Assembly (NCBI GenBank): GCA_966211335.1
Contig: CBIHNF010000001.1
Span: 2,108,001 to 2,172,000 of the forward strand
Direction of reading: 5' to 3'
Origin: JAPWJZ01 sp966211335
GTDB taxonomy: Bacteria > Pseudomonadota > Alphaproteobacteria > Micavibrionales > UBA2020
DNA length: 64,000 bases
Shown here: positions 30,442 to 38,794 of the stretch, piece after piece
Layout of the letters: each line of letters opens with the position of its first letter
How positions within the stretch are numbered: position 1 is the first letter of the stretch
Made by a program: the position numbers and the translations under genes
Notes under the pieces: model-generated
The model's database searches: none
Seen by the model: the letters and a program-made list of their open reading frames with translations, nothing else
Told to the model about the DNA's origin: nothing

Positions 30442-32799
30442 TTACTGCGTTGCCTTGAAAGCCGCGGTCGCGCTGACCACGTTTTCGTTGGCGGGTTTCG
30501 CCGCTTCCTGGCCTTTCTTGACCAGTTCGATCTTGGTGTTGCGGGTGTCCTTGTCGTAGGAGACCTTCAGGACGCCGCTGTCATCCGGGTTGCGCAGAAT
30601 TTCATCCGAGATATCCGAAGTGATGTTGTTCTCGATGAACTTCATGATTGAACGGGCGCCGCCGCGCGGCACGTATTCGTTTTTGCACATATCTGCTTTC
30701 TGCTGCGGATCCATATCGACGGTCAGGCCTTTGTCGGCGATCCAGCCGTTGATCTCCTTGAAGGTCTTGTCGGCGATCATCATGATCTCCGGCTGGCCAA
30801 GGCGGTTGAAGCAGAAGATGCCGGTGAAGCGGTTCAGGAATTCGGGGCGGTAGCCGGAGCCGCCGTTTTCCTTGTCAGGGTTCCACAGGACTTTCATCGC
30901 TTCCGCTTTTGCCTGTTCGAACGTCAGGTCTTCACGCAGGAAGAACTCGGCGCCGATGTTCGACGTCATGACGTTGATGGAGTTGGCGAATGAAGCGGTC
31001 AGGCCGCGGCGGTCGTTCAGCTTGCCCTCGTCCAGAATCTGCAGGAAGAGGTCATAGACGTCCTTGTGGCCTTTTTCGATCTCGTCAAAGACGTTCACGA
31101 CGTAGGGCTGACGACGCATGTTGTTGGTCAGCAAGCCGCCGTCCGCGTAGCCTTCGTAACCGGGAGGCGCGCCGATGAGGGTCGAGACCGAGTGTTTTTC
31201 CTGGTACTCGGACATGTTGTAGGTTTTCAGCGAAGTTTCATCGCCGAACAGCGTTTCCGCTAGCGCTTTCGCCAGTTCCGTCTTGCCGACGCCCGAGGGG
31301 CCGAGGAAGAGGAAGGAGCCGATCGGCTTGTTGGCTTTCTTCATGCCGGTGCGGCCGCGGCGGACAGATTTTGCCACCGCCTGCACAGGGTCGTCCTGAC
31401 CGAAGACGCGTTTTTTCAAGGTGCCTTCGAGGTTCAGCAGCTTGGTCGTCTCGTCCTGGCCAAGGCGGCTGACGGGAACGCCAGAAAGGCGGCTGAACTC
31501 GGCCAGCACGTGCTCTGCCTTCAGTTCGACTTTGGCGTCGACTTCAGCGGTGAGTGACTGGAATTCCTTCCGGTTGGCGTCAACCAGCGTCTGCCACTGG
31601 GTGCGTTTTTCCTTCAGCGCGCGCTCGACCGAGTTGTCAAAGCCGCTCTTGCCGATTTTGAAGGCAAGGCCTTTTGTGGTGTTTTCAGCGGCGGATTCTT
31701 TGCCGGCAGCACGGTCAGCTTCCAGCTGCTTGGAAGCCGCTTCCTGCTTCTGGTGTTCCTTTTCCAGCTCGGCGTCAATCTCACGGATGCCTTCTTCGCC
31801 GTCGCGCTGGTCTTTATACAGGGCACGCAGTTTCTTCTGGCGCTCTTCCCAGGTTTCCGTGACATCCTTGATTTCTGCGGCGGTCTCAACTTTCAGGGCT
31901 TCCAGCTCGCCTTTCGACTTGCCGGCGAATTCTGCGGTGTTCGGCTTACCGGCAAGTGCGGCTTCGATGTTCGCAGCGCGCTCTTTCAGCGTGTCGAGCT
32001 CGATCGGGTTGGTGTGCGCCTTGTGGCGAAGCGCGGTGAGCGCGCCTTCCAGCAGCATAAAGGTACGGTTCGGCTGCGCGCTTTCGAGTTCTTTAATGAA
32101 GTACTTGTTCGTCAGCTCGGTCGCGCTGGCAACAGCTTCGGGGTTGATCTTGATGCCGTGGTATTTTTCGAGCTGTTTTGCGCCTTCTATGGCGATTTCA
32201 TTCAAGACCGGCTTGGTTGGCTCCTTGATTTCCATGAGCGTGAATTCGTCGCGCAGATCGGAGTGCGCTTTCAGAACTTCCGACAGGTCGCTGTCGCGGG
32301 TCTGGAAGATCGCCTGAAGGTCCGGGCTGCGCAGTTCGCGCATCAGGGCGTTGACGAGGTTGGTGACGCCGTTGTTGCGGCAGCCGTCGAGGAAACCGCG
32401 GGTGTCTTCGATGACAAGGACGGTATCCGGCGCGCGCTTCAGCGTCGCAAGGGTCTTCTGGAAGGCTTCGTTAATTTTCGCGGCGTCGCCGGAGGAGAAC
32501 AGAGCGTCAGTATCCAGCCAGTAGAAGCGCTTGCTGATAATGTCGAAGGGGGTGGAAGTATCGTCTTTAGACGCCTGAAGGCCGAGAACGACGGAGGAAA
32601 CGCCGACGCCGGCAAGGCCGTTGAGCAGCAGGTTGTTGGCATCCTTGCGCATCAGCACGTTGGAGACTTCTTTCAGCTCCGTATCGCGGCCGACGAGCTT
32701 GAAGTCAGGCTGCTGTGCGAGGTAATCAGATCCGCGGATCAGGTAGTCGCTGTTGGGGCCGAGCATTGCCGCGACCTGTTGTTTCTGTTCGTCTGCCAT
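30442..32799 (-). CDS. ClpB/ClpA-like AAA+ ATPase with degenerate first and intact second ring
   Basis: A 785-aa Hsp100-type protein without the Clp N-domain. D1 (about 30-270) has lost its catalytic residues: Walker A reads GLAGVGVSS (61-69) with no Lys, Walker B reads VIED, and the usual double-Arg finger reads LRDEF. A coiled-coil middle region spans about 300-430. D2 is intact: GPSGVGKT (500-507), pore loop GYEG (547-550), NVFDE (569-573), the RPEFLNRF arginine finger and GARS sensor 2. PANEN occurs at 769-773 near the end. It lies between a TelA-like gene and a two-TM gene. It is not ClpV-like by context, since no type VI genes are near. Threading of a specific partner is an inference. 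Confidence 0.88.
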   Translation of the reverse strand: MADEQKQQVAAMLGPNSDYLIRGSDYLAQQPDFKLVGRDTELKEVSNVLMRKDANNLLLNGLAGVGVSSVVLGLQASKDDTSTPFDIISKRFYWLDTDALFSSGDAAKINEAFQKTLATLKRAPDTVLVIEDTRGFLDGCRNNGVTNLVNALMRELRSPDLQAIFQTRDSDLSEVLKAHSDLRDEFTLMEIKEPTKPVLNEIAIEGAKQLEKYHGIKINPEAVASATELTNKYFIKELESAQPNRTFMLLEGALTALRHKAHTNPIELDTLKERAANIEAALAGKPNTAEFAGKSKGELEALKVETAAEIKDVTETWEERQKKLRALYKDQRDGEEGIREIDAELEKEHQKQEAASKQLEADRAAGKESAAENTTKGLAFKIGKSGFDNSVERALKEKRTQWQTLVDANRKEFQSLTAEVDAKVELKAEHVLAEFSRLSGVPVSRLGQDETTKLLNLEGTLKKRVFGQDDPVQAVAKSVRRGRTGMKKANKPIGSFLFLGPSGVGKTELAKALAETLFGDETSLKTYNMSEYQEKHSVSTLIGAPPGYEGYADGGLLTNNMRRQPYVVNVFDEIEKGHKDVYDLFLQILDEGKLNDRRGLTASFANSINVMTSNIGAEFFLREDLTFEQAKAEAMKVLWNPDKENGGSGYRPEFLNRFTGIFCFNRLGQPEIMMIADKTFKEINGWIADKGLTVDMDPQQKADMCKNEYVPRGGARSIMKFIENNITSDISDEILRNPDDSGVLKVSYDKDTRNTKIELVKKGQEAAKPANENVVSATAAFKATQ

Positions 32800-32888
32800 A
32801 ATCTTTGTCCCTCTGTTACACCTCGCGCGTTATCGCGCGGCGAGAATTTTCGTTTGTGCGATTTTGTAGTCTTTTTATGGTCCGCCAT

Positions 32889-32919
32889 TTCCGGGTGCGG
32901 CGTGATGCCGCACCCGGGA
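32889..32919. repeat. GC-rich palindromic element between the TelA-like and AAA+ genes
   Basis: An 11-bp perfect inverted repeat, CCGGGTGCGGC and GCCGCACCCGG, separated by 5 nt. There is no T-run on the minus strand, so it is not a simple terminator for the upstream gene. It resembles the short CCCGGG-centred palindromes scattered between genes in some Alphaproteobacteria. It could stabilise or attenuate the message between the two genes. Confidence 0.55.
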
Positions 32920-32933
32920 TGACGTTTTGCTTT

Positions 32934-34676
32934 TTACTGGCCGAAGTTAGCGAAGGGGCTGCCCTTCTTTTCGGCTTTCGGAGCTTCTTTCTTGTCCTGG
33001 TTCGCAGGGGTCGTTGCAGCATCGGTACCCAGTTCTGCGGGGGCCGCGTAGGCGTCCTGCAGGTCTTTGCGGGTTTGCTTGATGATGCCTTCGACGTTCG
33101 CGAGGCCGGACTTAACTTCCTGCATGCCCTCTTTCGCGATCTGCGAGGAGGTACGGAGGACTTCGCCGTAGGCAGCGAGGTCGTCGACGGCTTTGTTGAG
33201 GCCAACGGCGGCTTCCTTGATGCCCATCGCAGTGCGGATCGATTCTTTCATCGCGACGGCATTGGTCTTGTCGGTCATGGTCGTGATCGACTGGCGGGCC
33301 GCTTCCGTCGATTCGTTCAACGCGGCTGCCGAGACAGCTTGCAGGACGGTCGAGAGGCGGTCAGCCACGCCGGCGATGCCGGAAGAGTGCAGTTCAGCGG
33401 TTTTAGCAACCTGGTCGCGGTTCGCGTCGCCCATCTGCTTGATGCGGACGGCTTGCGACGTGAGGTCGGAGTAGGTCTTGAAGGTGTCAACCGTCGAAGA
33501 ATCGAGGTTGGTGATGTATTCTTCAACGGCCTGCTTCTTGCTCTCGCGCTGCATTTGCGAAATCGGCGATTCCGTTTTTGCGGCATCGCCTTCCGGCGGC
33601 AGGAAAGTATCGCGCAGTTTCTGGTTGCCGGCGGAGGCGTCTTTCGATGCTTCCGTGACGATGGCGTAGATCGACTGCATGCCGGTGTTGACGCTATGCA
33701 GGTTCTCGATCTGGCCGCTCATCTGCTCGAGGTGGTCGAGGACAGCGCCAACGCGGGTGTCGGACTTGTTGACGAAGTCCTGTGCCGCGCCGACCAGTTC
33801 TTTCTGGCGGGTTTTGTGTTCTTCGGACGTCAGGTCAAGCAGCTCGCGCAGCTTGGCTTTCTGTTCGGCGAACTGAGCGTATTGCGTTTCGCGTGCCTGG
33901 TTGGGGTCTTTCAGCTTCTCGAGGTTCTCTGCCGTCGTCGTGACGGTCGCGTTGATGCTGGCGAGTTGCGCTTCTTTTTCCGAGATCTGGCGAATGGTTT
34001 CGTCTTTCAGTCCGCCGAGACCGAAGAATTTGCGGTACTGGCCGCTCTTCGAGTTCTTGAGGACGGAGAGATCGCCGTTCGTCGCGGTGATCTGGCCTTG
34101 CAGTTCGCCGAGTTTCTTCGAGGCCTCTTCGAGGTCCTTTTTGCGTTTTTCTTCCGCAGCCTGGTCTTCTTTAATCTCTTTGAAGACGCCAAGGACCGTG
34201 TCGCCACCTTCAAGGCGCAGTTTGTAGACTGCGTCGATGATTTCGGTCAGCGGGGTCATGCGGTTGTCGAACTCGAGCAGGCCGGAGTTCAGCTCTTCGA
34301 TGACGCCTTGCAGCTCGGAGAAGGCGCCGGTGTCGGTCATCTTGATGATTTCCTGGGCAACGCGCTTGCGCTCGTTCATCAGATATTTTTTGAATTCGGT
34401 GAATTCTTTCAGGCGGGTTGCGTTCTCTTCTTTCGTCGATTCAGCCGAGAAGGTCAGTGCTTCGGTGGCAGCTTCTTTCTTCTGCATCGGATCAAGCTTG
34501 TTGTTGAAGATGATCTTGTAGAAGGTGTTGGTTTCGATGTCGGAAAACTTGTCTTCGGTATCGGTTTGAGCCGTCGTTTGCGTTTGCGTGGTCGTATTCG
34601 TCTTACGTTTCGTCGCGGCTGTCAGCTCCTCCGTCATCTGCTGGGCTTTTTTGAGTGCTGTTGATGCTTCTGCCAT
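32934..34676 (-). CDS. Long coiled-coil protein, distantly TelA-like
   Basis: A 580-aa helical protein with no membrane segment. Predicted coiled coils span most of 90-540. The order of short features resembles TelA (toxic-anion resistance) proteins: a FKKYLMNERKR helix, a KNSKSGQYRKFFGLGGL linker and a C-terminal QAVRIKQMGDANRDQVAK segment followed by long helices with DKTNAV. This is a by-eye resemblance, not an alignment. The tail is Lys/Pro-rich and contains PANQD (557-561), ending SPFANFGQ. It has a good binding site (AGAGGAG). It is the first gene of the unit with the AAA+ and two-TM genes. Confidence 0.7.
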   Translation of the reverse strand: MAEASTALKKAQQMTEELTAATKRKTNTTTQTQTTAQTDTEDKFSDIETNTFYKIIFNNKLDPMQKKEAATEALTFSAESTKEENATRLKEFTEFKKYLMNERKRVAQEIIKMTDTGAFSELQGVIEELNSGLLEFDNRMTPLTEIIDAVYKLRLEGGDTVLGVFKEIKEDQAAEEKRKKDLEEASKKLGELQGQITATNGDLSVLKNSKSGQYRKFFGLGGLKDETIRQISEKEAQLASINATVTTTAENLEKLKDPNQARETQYAQFAEQKAKLRELLDLTSEEHKTRQKELVGAAQDFVNKSDTRVGAVLDHLEQMSGQIENLHSVNTGMQSIYAIVTEASKDASAGNQKLRDTFLPPEGDAAKTESPISQMQRESKKQAVEEYITNLDSSTVDTFKTYSDLTSQAVRIKQMGDANRDQVAKTAELHSSGIAGVADRLSTVLQAVSAAALNESTEAARQSITTMTDKTNAVAMKESIRTAMGIKEAAVGLNKAVDDLAAYGEVLRTSSQIAKEGMQEVKSGLANVEGIIKQTRKDLQDAYAAPAELGTDAATTPANQDKKEAPKAEKKGSPFANFGQ

Positions 34677-34856
34677 TTGTAGTGCTCCTCTGTGATCGCT
34701 GTTTGAAGTGTTTTTGAAGTCAGTATTCGGGTGGCGGTAATTTCTTATTAATTTTCTGTTAACTAATTATGGGTAGTTTATACGGAAAATCTTTCGACCT
34801 TGCAACTGAAATCGGCGCAAGATTCTGTTTTTTGGAAAACACCCTCTTCGGGCGAT

Positions 34857-34894
34857 AAAAAAGGGCTGCATTCACGTATGAATTGTCAGCCCTT
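34857..34894 (-). terminator. Rho-independent terminator downstream of the vWA-like gene
   Basis: Stem AAGGGCTG/CAGCCCTT with an 18-nt loop that can itself pair (TTCA/TGAA). On the minus strand the second arm is followed by a run of six T. It lies about 260 bp after the vWA-like stop, leaving a long 3' untranslated region. Confidence 0.7.
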
Positions 34895-34924
34895 AACATT
34901 GTTAAGATGGGAGGATCGATCCTC
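34892..34924. promoter_or_regulatory. Two adjacent inverted repeats, possible operator
   Basis: CTTAAC-ATT-GTTAAG (34892-34906) and the perfect 14-bp palindrome GAGGATCGATCCTC (34911-34924) lie 4 bp apart. They sit about 215 bp upstream of the TelA-like start. A regulator-binding role is an inference. Confidence 0.35.
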
Positions 34925-35151
34925 TGGAATACGTAGTTCACTAAATTCCTCGACAGTTGTTTCAACGGAATATGTTCAGCGTAGCGGCAAAGCGCATGCT
35001 GTCAAATTATTAACAGAATATTAAGAAGTTTCAGATGGATACGTCTAATAGTACCGCGCCATAGGCATGGCCGAATCGCCAATGCAGCGCAACAATTGGA
35101 CGCAAATGCTATTTATTCTCAACAACTTATGCTCAAAAGAGCAATATTGGG

Positions 35152-35985
35152 TTAAATTGCGGGTGACGCCCCGTCTTTGCTGGCAGCCACGGCCACGGCC
35201 TTTGGTGCTTCCTGCGGCGCGGCTTGCGTTTGTGCCAAACGTGCTTTTACAACGGCCGTCAGCACGCCCCAAATATCATCCGCTTTTTCGGCGTGATGCA
35301 CGGCCGGCGCAAGTGCCGGTGCCGCGGCATTCACAAGTCCTGCCAGCGTCGGGATATTGCCCGCATTGGTGCCGATATTGATGAAGTCGAAGGTGACTTT
35401 GGGATTATGGCGCAGCGTCGTCTCGATCAGCTGGGCGGTTGCCTCAAGATTATCCGTCGCATTGCCATCGGACACGATAACGTAATGCTTCGTACGCGCG
35501 GCAGGCTTGTCGGAAGTATTGGCGATCATGATTTCGCGCACGACGCCGAAGAGGTTTTTATCGTTCTTTTCCGTCTTGGCGCGCGCTTTATCCGTGCGGT
35601 CGGAATCATTCAGGCGCAGGTGGTTGGCGGTGCCGGTGTCATAGAGCGCGGCGCTGACGATGCCGTCATTGCCGCTGGCAGCGGCGCTCATTTTGCCGGC
35701 GGCGGCAATGGCGGCGCCGATGGGGCTGTTATAGCCCTCCCCCATGTCCTTCGACTTGTTGATCAGGATAACAACGTCATGACCGGCGATCGAACTACGG
35801 TTGCCGGGCAGCGTGAATTCATCGAGGACCTTGTTATTGGCGTCTTTCAGCTCGGACATTTCGGCCTTGAAAATGGCGGTATCCAGCTGGCTTAGAGCCT
35901 TTTTGGAGCGTTCCGCAACCTCGGCAAATTCCGCGCGCAAGGCTTTGAGTTCAGCCGACAACGGCTTGGGTTCGTCGTTCGCCAT
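35152..35985 (-). CDS. vWA-like domain protein with altered metal site
   Basis: A 277-aa soluble protein. Residues 1-60 are helical (AELKALRAEFAEVAERSKKAL). A von Willebrand A-like Rossmann fold follows: GHDVVILINKSKDMGEG (69-84) occupies the MIDAS position, normally DxSxS, but the first Asp is Asn and the last Ser is Asp. KHYVIVSDGNATDN (166-179) matches the later TDG strand. The C-terminal tail is Ala/Pro-rich. The start at 35985 (MANDEPKPL) is preceded by AAAGGAAT; an open frame to 36081 exists. vWA and TelA-like proteins occur together in Ter-type stress systems, which fits the neighbours. Metal binding is uncertain. Confidence 0.75.
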   Translation of the reverse strand: MANDEPKPLSAELKALRAEFAEVAERSKKALSQLDTAIFKAEMSELKDANNKVLDEFTLPGNRSSIAGHDVVILINKSKDMGEGYNSPIGAAIAAAGKMSAAASGNDGIVSAALYDTGTANHLRLNDSDRTDKARAKTEKNDKNLFGVVREIMIANTSDKPAARTKHYVIVSDGNATDNLEATAQLIETTLRHNPKVTFDFINIGTNAGNIPTLAGLVNAAAPALAPAVHHAEKADDIWGVLTAVVKARLAQTQAAPQEAPKAVAVAASKDGASPAI

Positions 35986-36129
35986 GATAAATTCCTTTTG
36001 TGATGATGCTTTGTCATAGGAGCATCGGAACCGCGTGTCAATGGGCGACTTCATATCACGGGGTGGCTTGCCAGCATACATTAGTTATGTTATCTCGGGT
36101 TATCCGCAGCAAACAGGCAGACGCCAAAC

Positions 36130-37455
36130 ATGGCCCTCTTCCGCACCAAACGCGCCTTCCAGGACGCCATCATCAGCAACGACACGCTGACGATTGCCGA
36201 TTATTTGAAAAAATCGAAAGACTGGCTCCAGAAAACAGACGCCAAAGGCCAGACGCCGCTGCAAATCGCCATCGATGCCGGCGCCGTTGAATCTTTCAAG
36301 ATGCTGTTGCCCCACCGCAAAGAGATGGATGGCTCTGGCAACCGCACCGGCGAAATAGCGCTTCATACGGCAGTCCGCCTTGGCAACATCGATATGACGC
36401 GGGATCTTCTCGCCCTTCCGGAATTCGCGGCGCTGGTGAACAGGATCGACCGCGACGGCAATACGCCGCTGCGGCTCGCCATCGACAAGGGCCACGAAGA
36501 AATACTGAAGATGATGATCGGCACCGGCAAGGCCGACCTTGGCGGTGCGGAGCCTGCGGTCTATCGCGCTGTGCGCATGGGACAGGCTGGCAGCCTCAAC
36601 GTGCTCATCCATGCGGGCGCGGATGTGAACGCGCCCTTCACCGTGCCCGGCGACGCCTACGGCTTTTTCGTCAGCTATGAAGACACCAAACCCAAGTATT
36701 ATTCGGCCTTAAGCCTTGCCGTCACCCAAAACAACACAGGCATGGTGCAGACGCTGCTGGAAGCCGGCGCAAAGCCGCAGGAAAAAGAGACGGTGATGTG
36801 CAAGGCGGCCGAGCATGGCAATCTTGACGTGATGGCTGCGCTGCTATCCTACGGGCAAAGCTTGCGGGAAACGACAAACGATCGCAAGACACCGCTGCAT
36901 CACGCCGCCAAGAACGGCCGGCGTGACGCGGTGCAGTTCCTGCTGGAGCATGGCGCCGACGCCGTACGCATGGATGATGAAAACCGTACTGCCGTTTCCT
37001 ATGCGCAGCAATATGCGATGAAAGATATCGTCGATCTGCTGCAGGACCCCGCACCTGTCCGCCCCTCCAAAATCATTCCCGCCGTTACGGCTGCACCGAA
37101 AGAAAAACCACCGGCGCCTGCCGTTCAGGCGGCAAAGGTGGAGCCGCCCAAACCCGCGGTGGACGGCGAAAGCTGGAAACGCGTAGGGCAGCAGGGCGTC
37201 GCCCGCATCCTCGACCTCCCCTCCCTCCAGCGCAAACTGACGGAAATTTTCAATTTCGAAACGCGGGAGCGAGTGACGATCAGCGAGAATCTTGCAACGA
37301 AGGTCGAGACAACGACCCCCGGCGAAAGCTTCGACAATCTTTCCGAAGACGCGCTTTCCAAAGCGGCGGATGAATATGCGCGGCTTGGCGGCAAGGTGGA
37401 TGCGGCGCAGGTTTTCCGCGGCCGCATCACCAAGGCAAAATATAATCCGAAATAA
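36130..37455 (+). CDS. Ankyrin-repeat protein
   Basis: A 441-aa soluble protein with about eight ankyrin repeats over residues 1-310. Clear units include GQTPLQIAIDAGAVESFKML, GNTPLRLAIDKGHEEILKMM and KTPLHHAAKNGRRDAVQFLL. A Pro/Ala-rich linker (about 320-350) leads to a helical C-terminal domain (RILDLPSLQRKLTEIFNFE) and a basic end, TKAKYNPK. There is no signal peptide. It is divergent from the vWA-like gene across about 145 bp and abuts the convergent 74-aa gene. Ankyrin arrays bind proteins; the partner is unknown. Confidence 0.88.
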   Translation: MALFRTKRAFQDAIISNDTLTIADYLKKSKDWLQKTDAKGQTPLQIAIDAGAVESFKMLLPHRKEMDGSGNRTGEIALHTAVRLGNIDMTRDLLALPEFAALVNRIDRDGNTPLRLAIDKGHEEILKMMIGTGKADLGGAEPAVYRAVRMGQAGSLNVLIHAGADVNAPFTVPGDAYGFFVSYEDTKPKYYSALSLAVTQNNTGMVQTLLEAGAKPQEKETVMCKAAEHGNLDVMAALLSYGQSLRETTNDRKTPLHHAAKNGRRDAVQFLLEHGADAVRMDDENRTAVSYAQQYAMKDIVDLLQDPAPVRPSKIIPAVTAAPKEKPPAPAVQAAKVEPPKPAVDGESWKRVGQQGVARILDLPSLQRKLTEIFNFETRERVTISENLATKVETTTPGESFDNLSEDALSKAADEYARLGGKVDAAQVFRGRITKAKYNPK

Positions 37456-37680
37456 TCAGCAGTCGAGATTGCGCGGGCCGAAGGCCTGGCTGTCGCTATA
37501 CCAGCCCGCTTTTTTCTTTTCGGCCGAGGTCATGCCGACGTCACGACCCGTGGCCTTGTCAATCGCCTGCAGCACTTTACGCTGCTCCCCCTCGTCCAGC
37601 GCATCGAGGATGCCGAGGATCTGGGCGGTGGCTTTTGTGGTTTTCTGTTCGTTCAGGAAGGCCTGTTTCAAATTAGACAT
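37456..37680 (-). CDS. Small hypothetical protein, 74 aa
   Basis: A hydrophilic, mostly helical protein (LDALDEGEQRKVLQAIDKAT) ending RNLDC, with no recognised domain. A good Shine-Dalgarno (AAAGGAG) precedes the ATG. Its 3' end abuts that of the convergent ankyrin gene. An inverted repeat lies just upstream of its ribosome binding site. Confidence 0.7.
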   Translation of the reverse strand: MSNLKQAFLNEQKTTKATAQILGILDALDEGEQRKVLQAIDKATGRDVGMTSAEKKKAGWYSDSQAFGPRNLDC

Positions 37681-37697
37681 CTGCGCTTTCTCCTTTT

Positions 37698-37714
37698 ATA
37701 CTCATTTCGAGTAT
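37698..37714. promoter_or_regulatory. Inverted repeat upstream of the 74-aa gene, possible operator
   Basis: ATACTC, 5 nt, GAGTAT, positioned 18-34 bp before the start codon and next to the ribosome binding site. Placement suits a repressor site or an mRNA hairpin near the start. Confidence 0.3.
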
Positions 37715-37758
37715 ATTAATACGGAAAAAGAGCATAAGTCAATTTTTATTTACAGATG

Positions 37759-38616
37759 TCAGGCAAAAGCCATACCGCCGCCCATGCGCACCATGCCGGG
37801 CTGGGCATCGATTTTGCGGAAGGCGGGTTTGGTGACGCGGTGTGCGATGCGGTTGAAGGTTTCTTTGATGGTGGCGCAGACTTCCTTCACTTGAGTCAGG
37901 AATTTCGACGCGCGGTTGAAGACGCCGCTCAACGAAAGGCAGGCGCCACCAATGCGCACATCCGGTAGCAGCGGGTTTTCAAGACGCGCGATCTGCTGGC
38001 CAAGGTTCTGCAGCGAATGATGGTCGCCCTTGGTTTTCACTTCGATAATCTCGCCCTCATCAAAACCCCAGTGGCTGATAATGTCGTACTTGGAGCGGAA
38101 GTGGATGATCTTGTCGTTCGGCAGTGCCGTCGACGGGATCAGCTTTTCAAGATAATCGCGTGTCTCCTGCGTCGGCCCCGGGCTGTTGAAGCACCAAACT
38201 TTGTTGACCGCAAGCGCCGTGCCAGCCGTGCGCGCAAGGTAGCCGCCCAGCGAATGGCCGGTCAGCTCGATATCCTTCACGTTAATATTGTTCCTGCTGC
38301 ATTCTTCCGCGATGTAGTTCATCGCGATGGCGAATTGCGGCGGCAGTTTGCCAAGAGCGATATCAACATCCGAGGGAATATCGGCGGCGACCTTGGTGCC
38401 GCGGAAGGCGATGGCGTATTTATGTTCGCCATCTTTCGCATCAGTGCGCTCGTATAGCGCGGCGTAAAAGCCTGTGCCCGGCCCTGCGACTTTTTTAGAA
38501 TCTGAAATCTGTTTCCAGCCGGCGGGGAGAAGTGCGTCATCGTGGCTATATACATGGCTGGAAAGCCTTGCCATGTCGGATGCTTGTCTCAGCTTGTCAC
38601 GGTCGATGAAGTACAT
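37759..38616 (-). CDS. Class 3 lipase-like alpha/beta hydrolase
   Basis: A 285-aa hydrolase without a signal peptide. It has KYAIAFRGTK, the oxyanion strand typical of fungal-type (class 3) lipases, and the nucleophile elbow GHSLG (120-124, Ser122). Candidate Asp and His follow in KYDIISHWGFDEG and GDHHSLQNL. The C-terminal 70 residues are helical and not part of the fold. The start at 38616 (MYFIDRDK) has GGGAGGGG upstream. The substrate is unknown. Without an export signal, it may act on internal lipids or reach targets through an unseen export route. Confidence 0.85.
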   Translation of the reverse strand: MYFIDRDKLRQASDMARLSSHVYSHDDALLPAGWKQISDSKKVAGPGTGFYAALYERTDAKDGEHKYAIAFRGTKVAADIPSDVDIALGKLPPQFAIAMNYIAEECSRNNINVKDIELTGHSLGGYLARTAGTALAVNKVWCFNSPGPTQETRDYLEKLIPSTALPNDKIIHFRSKYDIISHWGFDEGEIIEVKTKGDHHSLQNLGQQIARLENPLLPDVRIGGACLSLSGVFNRASKFLTQVKEVCATIKETFNRIAHRVTKPAFRKIDAQPGMVRMGGGMAFA

Positions 38617-38794
38617 TCTATCCCCCTCCCATTCGCGCCCAGATTGACGCTCCAATTGCTGCCCTATCGTATTTTAGTACCTGTAGTTTACCTTAAACTT
38701 GGTTATTCTTTTCTTAACTTGACGATATCTGATTGTTTGCATTGAATATTCTAAGTCGATTTTCGCGCAGTGCCGTTCAAGAATCGATTATGGA

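Larger units (their letters stand above)
34677..35151. other. 475-bp intergenic region upstream of the TelA-like gene
   Basis: AT-rich gap between the TelA-like and vWA-like genes, both on the minus strand. It holds a terminator at 34857-34894 and two inverted repeats at 34892-34924. I see no convincing gene; short open frames here have no ribosome binding site. The promoter of the AAA+ operon should lie in 34677-34860. Confidence 0.6.

Noticed and set aside
30442..32799. Type VI secretion ATPase ClpV
   Set aside because: The protein lacks the ClpV N-domain and no other type VI genes (VipA/B, Hcp, VgrG, IcmF) are in the window.
32805..34664. Long open frame on the plus strand opposite the TelA-like gene
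   Set aside because: It mirrors the Glu/Lys/Gln-rich coiled-coil codons as Phe/Leu-rich sequence and has no binding site at its start.
34759..34965. 68-codon frame in the vWA/TelA-like gap
   Set aside because: No ribosome binding site, overlaps a terminator and no recognisable sequence.
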